Shown here: positions 5,225 through 8,913 of the stretch, in pieces
Numbering within the stretch: the first letter of the stretch is position 1
Layout: each line of letters starts with the position of its first letter
Origin: Phycisphaerales bacterium UBA4658
Lineage (GTDB): Bacteria; Planctomycetota; Phycisphaerae; Phycisphaerales; UBA1924
NCBI GenBank assembly: GCA_002405485.1
Contig: DHLW01000104.1
Coordinates: 1 to 8,913, forward strand
Length of the DNA stretch: 8,913 nucleotides
Reading direction: 5' to 3'
Program-made: the position numbers and the translations under genes
The notes under the pieces: model-generated
What the model was told of the DNA's origin: nothing
The model's database searches: none
The model's input: only the letters and a program-made list of their open reading frames with translations

Positions 5225-5815
5225 GTGCGTCGCATCACAGTGCTCATCGCAGGTCTCGCGGTTCTCCCGTTGTCGATGGGATCGATCGGTGTCGGGGATG
5301 CCGCCGGGTCGGATCGTGCGGCGGGCGAGCCGCCCGCCGCGATCGCACCCCGGGACAGGAAACCCGGCGCCAGTGCAGATGCGCTGAAGCCGCTGGCGTT
5401 TCTTGCCGGCGCGTGGTCGTCGGAGGTCGATGGAGCGCTGACCGAGGAGCACTGGTCGCAGCCGCACGGCACGAGCATCGTGGGCATGTTCCGCTGGTGC
5501 AAGCCGGACGGCTCGCCGTCGATGTTCGAGATCCTCACGATCACCGCCGAGGGCGAGGGCGTGCTGCTTCGGCTCAGGCACTTCTCCCCCGCGCTGGTCG
5601 CCAAGGAGGACAAGGACAAGCCGATGGTCCTTCGGCTTGAGTCCGCGACAGCGAACGCGGCCGTGTTCGTCGCACACTCGGACACGGGCACGCTGTCGCG
5701 GATCACCTACCGCTCGCCGACGGCGGACCGGCTCGCCATCGAGATCGACTTCACACAAGAGAGCAAGCGTCCGCCGCTGAAGTTCGACCTGAAGCGCCAG
5801 ATCGTCAAGGGCTGA
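5225..5815 (+). CDS. Secreted DUF6265-like protein
   Basis: A 196-residue protein with a Sec-type signal peptide: RR at positions 2-3, then a hydrophobic core (about 5-22), with cleavage plausible around the Gly/Ala-rich 22-30 region. It has no lipobox cysteine. The domain from about residue 55 carries LAFLAGAW, EEHW, GMFRWCKPDGSPSMFEILTIT and GVLLRLRHF, the same order as the lipoprotein at 3495-4082, so the two are paralogues of the DUF6265 type, function unknown. It starts with GTG 5225: GAGGAGG at 5213-5219 lies five bases upstream, whereas the overlapping ATG 5223 is in another frame that does not give this protein. It may be read through from the VOC gene 60 bases upstream. It ends 13 bases before the convergent VTT gene, with no obvious terminator between. 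Confidence 0.83.
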   Translation: MRRITVLIAGLAVLPLSMGSIGVGDAAGSDRAAGEPPAAIAPRDRKPGASADALKPLAFLAGAWSSEVDGALTEEHWSQPHGTSIVGMFRWCKPDGSPSMFEILTITAEGEGVLLRLRHFSPALVAKEDKDKPMVLRLESATANAAVFVAHSDTGTLSRITYRSPTADRLAIEIDFTQESKRPPLKFDLKRQIVKG

Positions 5816-5828
5816 TCGGCGACGCGGC

Positions 5829-6416
5829 TCAGGCGATGAACGCGAAGTAGCTCACGTAGATCGCGCTCCAGACCGCAAGGTGGAGCGCGATCTTCTTCCG
5901 CACTGGCCAGGCGCGGAGCGGGCCGTGCGCGATCCAGCCGGCCAGAAGCGTCGTCAGCGTGAACCTCGCGCCGCGGGCGATCGCACTGCAGAGCAGGAAC
6001 GTGTGCAGCGGCATGTTCTGCGTGACGCTGGCGACGCCGTAGAGCTTGTAGGGCACGAAGCTGACGCCTCCGACGAGCATGCCCGCCGCGCCCTGGTCGC
6101 GCAACTGTCGCTCGGCGTTCAGCAGGCGGGCATGGGTTGCGCCCGGAGTTCGAAGCACGTCTTGAGCAGCACCGGTGACGTCTCTGCTCGCCCAGGTGTG
6201 CATCGCCCATCCCCCAAGCAGCGCGCCGGCGAGAGCAAAGGCCGCGGCGATGAGCCCGGCCCGCAGTTGAACGACCGCTCTGCCCGTCGTCAGTACATCC
6301 GGCACGATGAAGAACAGCAGGGCCTCGGCGAAGCCCCAGGCCAGCGCGAGCCCGTTGAGCCACGCCGAGGGTCTGGATGGCGTGTTCGGCGGGGGCGTGG
6401 TGTCCGTTCCGGACAT
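5829..6416 (-). CDS. VTT-domain (YqaA/DedA-like) integral membrane protein
   Basis: A 195-residue membrane protein. After a short polar Pro/Thr N-terminus it has hydrophobic segments at about 21-43, 52-75, 112-133, 137-163 and 174-194. The segment VSFVPYKLYGVASVTQNMPLHTFLLCSAIARGARF (117-151) follows the signature of the short YqaA branch of the VTT/SNARE-associated family: a Pro-bearing re-entrant loop, a small-residue turn, then an Arg-Gly-x-Arg-Phe helix. DedA-family relatives include transporters that flip undecaprenyl phosphate or phospholipids; activity for the YqaA type is not settled, so lipid handling here is inference. It lies 51 bases downstream of the flotillin gene on the same strand, with no terminator visible, and is probably the third gene of that operon. 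ATG 6416 is the first reasonable start; the Shine-Dalgarno is weak. It is convergent with the secreted DUF6265 gene. Confidence 0.82.
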   Translation of the reverse strand: MSGTDTTPPPNTPSRPSAWLNGLALAWGFAEALLFFIVPDVLTTGRAVVQLRAGLIAAAFALAGALLGGWAMHTWASRDVTGAAQDVLRTPGATHARLLNAERQLRDQGAAGMLVGGVSFVPYKLYGVASVTQNMPLHTFLLCSAIARGARFTLTTLLAGWIAHGPLRAWPVRKKIALHLAVWSAIYVSYFAFIA

Positions 6417-6467
6417 GGGTGATGATCCGCATCGCGCCCGGTGGAGCGCGAGGGCGTGCTCGGGGCA

Positions 6468-8099
6468 TCAAGTCTTGCGTGTGGTGTCGGCCTGGCCGTT
6501 GTCACCCGACTGGTCGCGCTGGACCTTGCCCAGAGCCGGGGGCAGATCGATGCCGGCCTGATGGGCGAGTTCGTGCAATCTCGGGAGCACGCCGACCAGC
6601 CCGCTGACCCAGTCGGCCGTGGTATTCCGCCCGTTGCCCCCCGCTCCGCCGCCGGGCCCGCTGGTTCCCGAGTCCCAGACGGTGATCTTGTCGATCTTGA
6701 GGTTCTGCACGGCCTTGACCTGCTCGGCGACGAGCTCGGGAAGCTTCTCGATGAGCAGGAGCGTGGGGCCGACTTGCGGGTTGGATCCGCACGCCTCGAT
6801 GAGCTTGCGATACCCCTCGGCCTTGGCTTCGAGCACTTTCTGCGTGCCCAGGGCCTCGGCTTCATAGCGGGCGAGGATGGCATCGGCGGCGCCCTGGGCT
6901 TCGATGCGCTGCTTCTCGGCCTCGGCCGCCGCGGCGATCTCGATCCGCTTGCGCTCGATCTCCTGGCTGGCGAGCGTCTCCTTGCTCAGTCGAGCCAGCT
7001 CCTGCTCGCGCTGGGCCACCAGGATCGCCTGGGCCGCCGTGGCCGCCGCCACTTCCGACCGGCGCCGGCTCTCGGCCTGAACTTCGGCGAGCTTGGCGTT
7101 GCTCTCGGCCATCTGGGCCCTGGATGAGTTCTCGCCGGTGGTGGCGACCGCCTCGGCCTCGGCAACGCGGACGCGCTGCTCCTGCTCGGCCTTCTTCTTG
7201 AGCGCCATCGCCTCGGCCTCGCGCTGCGCCCGCACCACCTCCATGTCGCGGTTGGACTGCGACTCGCCGGCGATCGCCTGAGCTTCCAGTGCCGCGACGG
7301 CCACGCGCTTGCTCTGCTCGGCCTCCTTCTGGCCCTTGACCGCCGTCGCCGACTCGTTGGCCACCTGCACCGTCCGCTCCCGAACCGCCAGCGCCTCGCC
7401 GATCGCGCCGTCGCGCTCCTGCTGGGCGACCTCGACCTTGGCCCGGTTGATCGCTTCCGCGGCGGCCCGCTTGCCCAGGGCCTGGATGTATCCGCTCTCG
7501 TCGGTGATGTCGCGGATGTTCACGTTGATCAGCTCCAGACCGATCTTGTTGACCTCCTGCGCGACGTTCTCGTTGATGAGCTTCATGAACTTCTCGCGGT
7601 CCTTGTTGATCTCCTCGATCGTCAGGGTCGCGATCACCAGGCGGAGCTGTCCGAGGATGATGTCCTGCGCAAGCTCGCGGATCTGCTGGCTGTTGATGCT
7701 CCCGAGACGTTCGGCCGCCGCCGCCATGAGGACCGGATCGGTGGACACGCCGACGGTGAACGTCGCGGGAACGTTCACCCGGATGTTGTTGAGCGAGAGC
7801 GCGCCCTCCAGCGGGATGTCGATGACGATCGGCTCCAGCGAGATGTAGGTGTAGTCCTGCAGCAGCGGGATCACGAACGCGCCGCCGCCGTGGATGCACT
7901 TGCTCGCCCGCGTCCCGCCCGTCTTGCCGAAGATGACGAGGATGCGATTGGGCGGGCAGCGCTTGTATCGCGTGGAGACGAACACGACCATGAACAGCAG
8001 CACGAGCAGGACGGCAAGGAGAATGCCGCCCCAGATGAGATACGTGGTGTTGCCGCTCGACAAGCGGGACTGCGCCAGGGTGATCGCGAAGATGTCCAT
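6468..8099 (-). CDS. Flotillin (YqiK/FloT-like) SPFH membrane scaffold protein
   Basis: A 543-residue flotillin. One transmembrane helix at about 20-42 anchors it, then the SPFH/PHB domain (about 45-205) includes the SLEPIVIDIPLEGALSLNN and VNVPATFTVGVSTD strands. Residues about 205-430 are a long Ala/Glu/Arg/Gln-rich coiled coil with many AEA- and EAQA-type repeats. The C-terminal flotillin region (about 430-476) has LPELVAEQVKAVQNLKIDKITVWDSG, followed by a Gly-rich linker (478-491) and a short helical tail (493-520). Flotillins oligomerise through the coiled coil and organise membrane microdomains and fluidity; Bacillus FloT and Escherichia coli YqiK are of similar length. AAGGAGG (plus-strand 8104-8110) four bases before ATG 8099 fixes the start; the frame stays open to 8135 without a better site. 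It lies 49 bases after the NfeD-like gene, the usual flotillin partner arrangement. The Ala-rich coiled-coil region leaves long open frames on the opposite strand, which are not genes. Confidence 0.95.
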   Translation of the reverse strand: MDIFAITLAQSRLSSGNTTYLIWGGILLAVLLVLLFMVVFVSTRYKRCPPNRILVIFGKTGGTRASKCIHGGGAFVIPLLQDYTYISLEPIVIDIPLEGALSLNNIRVNVPATFTVGVSTDPVLMAAAAERLGSINSQQIRELAQDIILGQLRLVIATLTIEEINKDREKFMKLINENVAQEVNKIGLELINVNIRDITDESGYIQALGKRAAAEAINRAKVEVAQQERDGAIGEALAVRERTVQVANESATAVKGQKEAEQSKRVAVAALEAQAIAGESQSNRDMEVVRAQREAEAMALKKKAEQEQRVRVAEAEAVATTGENSSRAQMAESNAKLAEVQAESRRRSEVAAATAAQAILVAQREQELARLSKETLASQEIERKRIEIAAAAEAEKQRIEAQGAADAILARYEAEALGTQKVLEAKAEGYRKLIEACGSNPQVGPTLLLIEKLPELVAEQVKAVQNLKIDKITVWDSGTSGPGGGAGGNGRNTTADWVSGLVGVLPRLHELAHQAGIDLPPALGKVQRDQSGDNGQADTTRKT

Positions 8100-8132
8100 C
8101 CTGCCTCCTTCAGAAGTTCGCACCGTGCCGAC

Positions 8133-8158
8133 CAACGCCCGCTTGCCGTCAGGCGTTG
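8133..8158 (-). promoter_or_regulatory. Hairpin between the NfeD-like and flotillin genes
   Basis: CAACGCC at 8133-8139 and GGCGTTG at 8152-8158 form a perfect 7-bp stem with a 12-base loop. On the transcribed minus strand the upstream arm is in the last codons of the NfeD-like gene and the stop codon opens the loop. There is no U-run after it, so it is not a terminator. It could mark mRNA processing or stability, or tune flotillin translation from the ribosome binding site about 23 bases downstream (inference). Confidence 0.45.
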
Positions 8159-8730
8159 CCGAGCGCGGAGACCGAGATCGTGTTGTCGTTGTTGGCCCCG
8201 ACGACGCTCACGCGCGTGCCCGTCGGCAGCTCGCCGCCGGTGGTCACGGCGTTGAAGATCCGCTGCTTGCCGTCGACCACGAGCTGCACCTGCCCTCGTC
8301 CGGCACCCGACGCGGGCACGCCGACGTACACCGTGCCCTGCAGACCGACGCACGAGTCGATGCTGATGTTCCCGCTGGATTGCAGCTCGAACATGGCGCG
8401 CATCGCGGTGAGCATGAGCCACGCCGCGAGCATCCCGCCGGCGATCGCCGTGCTCAGCACGCCCAGGTGTCCCCAGTCGGTGAAGTGCAGCGCCGCCAGC
8501 CCGGCCCAGCCGAAGCCCATCGCGAAGGTGATCAGGCCCTGCACGCTGAAGACGGTGAACGCGCCGCTCGAGTCCGCGTGCACGTCGCCGACTGCGCCCT
8601 CGCCGATGGTCTCCCCGCCATGATCTCCGCCGAGGATCAGCAACAACAGCTTGAGCGCAAACAGGCCCGTGCCCAGCAGAGCGGGGATTCCGAACCAGAT
8701 GGCCCCGTCGGAAAAGAAAATCTCGAGCAT
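8149..8730 (-). CDS. NfeD/YqiJ-like membrane protein with C-terminal OB-fold
   Basis: A 193-residue membrane protein. Hydrophobic helices lie at about 10-34, 58-82 and 88-112, with an acidic Gly-rich loop (35-57) between the first two. The C-terminal soluble domain (about 128-190) runs VGLQGTVYVGVPASGAG ... GQVQLVVDGKQRIFNAVT ... LPTGTRVSVVGANNDNTISVSAL. This is the G-x-x-G ... G-x-V-x-V-V pattern of the NfeD OB-fold, as in Bacillus YuaF and Escherichia coli YqiJ, which are encoded next to flotillins and modulate their assembly or membrane domains. Here too the flotillin gene follows, 49 bases downstream. The start is ATG 8730, with a GGGAGGG ribosome binding site (plus-strand 8734-8740) three bases upstream. 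The short form without the serine-protease domain fits the NfeD1b/YqiJ-like class. This gene is probably the first of a three-gene operon. Confidence 0.85.
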   Translation of the reverse strand: MLEIFFSDGAIWFGIPALLGTGLFALKLLLLILGGDHGGETIGEGAVGDVHADSSGAFTVFSVQGLITFAMGFGWAGLAALHFTDWGHLGVLSTAIAGGMLAAWLMLTAMRAMFELQSSGNISIDSCVGLQGTVYVGVPASGAGRGQVQLVVDGKQRIFNAVTTGGELPTGTRVSVVGANNDNTISVSALGNA

Positions 8731-8913
8731 GCGCCCTCCCGCTGCGCTGGTGTGCTCTGTGATCGCCGGGCCGCACCCGGCGACTGGGCCGGGAGAACGG
8801 ACCGCGAACGGTCATCCCACGCGATGATTGGGCAACCCTGGCCCGCGGTTTCAGCATGTAGAGTACCACACCCGCGCCGCGGCGTGTGCCGGGGCCCCGC
8901 AGAACGGCAGCGG
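8731..8913. other. Right-end intergenic region upstream of the NfeD-like gene
   Basis: No gene is supported here; a minus-strand frame running through 8869 has a different reading frame from the NfeD-like gene and no family features. The region should hold the operon promoter. The only A/T-richer spot is around 8851-8866, where the minus strand reads TACTCT (8865-8860), a poor -10 match without a clear -35. The hairpin at 8763-8783 is listed separately. A divergent neighbour may begin beyond the right edge. Confidence 0.4.
8763..8783 (-). promoter_or_regulatory. Strong G+C hairpin in the leader of the NfeD-flotillin operon
   Basis: TCGCCGGG at 8763-8770 and CCCGGCGA at 8776-8783 are perfect reverse complements with a five-base loop, giving an 8-bp, nearly all-GC stem about 32 bases upstream of the NfeD-like start codon. 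No T-run follows on either strand, so a simple terminator is unlikely. It may be a 5' leader structure stabilising the mRNA or affecting translation, or a protein site in DNA; its role is unknown. Confidence 0.5.

Noticed and set aside
4658..5758. Upstream extension of the regulator frame by about 370 codons
   Set aside because: It runs antisense through the VOC and DUF6265 genes and the promoter region, with no domain pattern; ATG 4657 fits the HxlR-like family.
5816..5828. Possible bidirectional terminator between the DUF6265 and VTT genes
   Set aside because: Only 13 bases separate the convergent genes and I find no stem followed by a T-run on either strand.
6441..7848. Plus-strand open frames opposite the flotillin coiled coil
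   Set aside because: Mirror images of an Ala/Glu/Arg-repeat coding region, with Leu/Ser/Ala-rich composition and no ribosome binding site or family features.
7871..8869. 332-codon minus-strand frame overlapping NfeD-like and flotillin genes
   Set aside because: Out of frame with two genes that have clear families and ribosome binding sites; the product is Arg-rich low complexity.
1..8913. CRISPR array, tRNA, rRNA, insertion sequence or phage genes
   Set aside because: No spaced direct repeats of suitable length, no cloverleaf-like or rRNA-like segments, and no transposase or integrase motifs were seen.

Overview
The window is a compact, G+C-rich bacterial chromosome segment with codon third positions mostly G or C. 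It carries eight protein-coding genes and very little spacer, and I see no tRNA, rRNA, CRISPR array, transposase or phage gene. An unusually long Der GTPase with an acidic/basic tail, a flotillin/NfeD pair and two DUF6265-type exported proteins would fit a planctomycete (Phycisphaerae-like) or a similar G+C-rich Gram-negative. That placement is inference; no taxonomic marker gene is present.

Layout. 1-229: no gene; a tandem YGGT repeat sits in the loop of a short inverted repeat. 230-1279 (-): class I SAM-dependent methyltransferase. 1344-3473 (+): der (engA), divergent from the methyltransferase across 64 bp, with a glycine-rich insertion in its first G domain and a charged C-terminal extension of roughly 190 residues. 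3495-4082 (+): DUF6265-like lipoprotein. 4097-4657 (-): regulator made of two HxlR-like winged helices in one chain. 4787-5164 (+): small VOC/glyoxalase-fold protein, divergent from the regulator across a conspicuously A/T-rich promoter region with repeated CGAAA motifs. 5225-5815 (+): second DUF6265-like protein, with a signal peptide but no lipobox. Then, all on the minus strand and read from high to low coordinates: an NfeD/YqiJ-like membrane protein (8730-8149), a flotillin/YqiK-like SPFH protein (8099-6468), and a YqaA/DedA-like VTT membrane protein (6416-5829), spaced as one operon.

How they may work together. Der and the lipoprotein lie 21 bp apart and may be cotranscribed. The regulator and VOC gene form a classic divergent regulator/target pair, lying between two paralogous exported proteins. 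The three minus-strand genes look like a membrane-organisation operon: flotillin scaffold, its NfeD partner, and a protein of a superfamily that includes lipid transporters.

No wholly new system is demonstrable from sequence alone. The items most worth a second look are the single-chain tandem HxlR regulator with cysteines at equivalent positions and its 20-bp-phased promoter motifs, the flotillin-NfeD-VTT operon, the charge-segregated Der tail, and the paired DUF6265 proteins.
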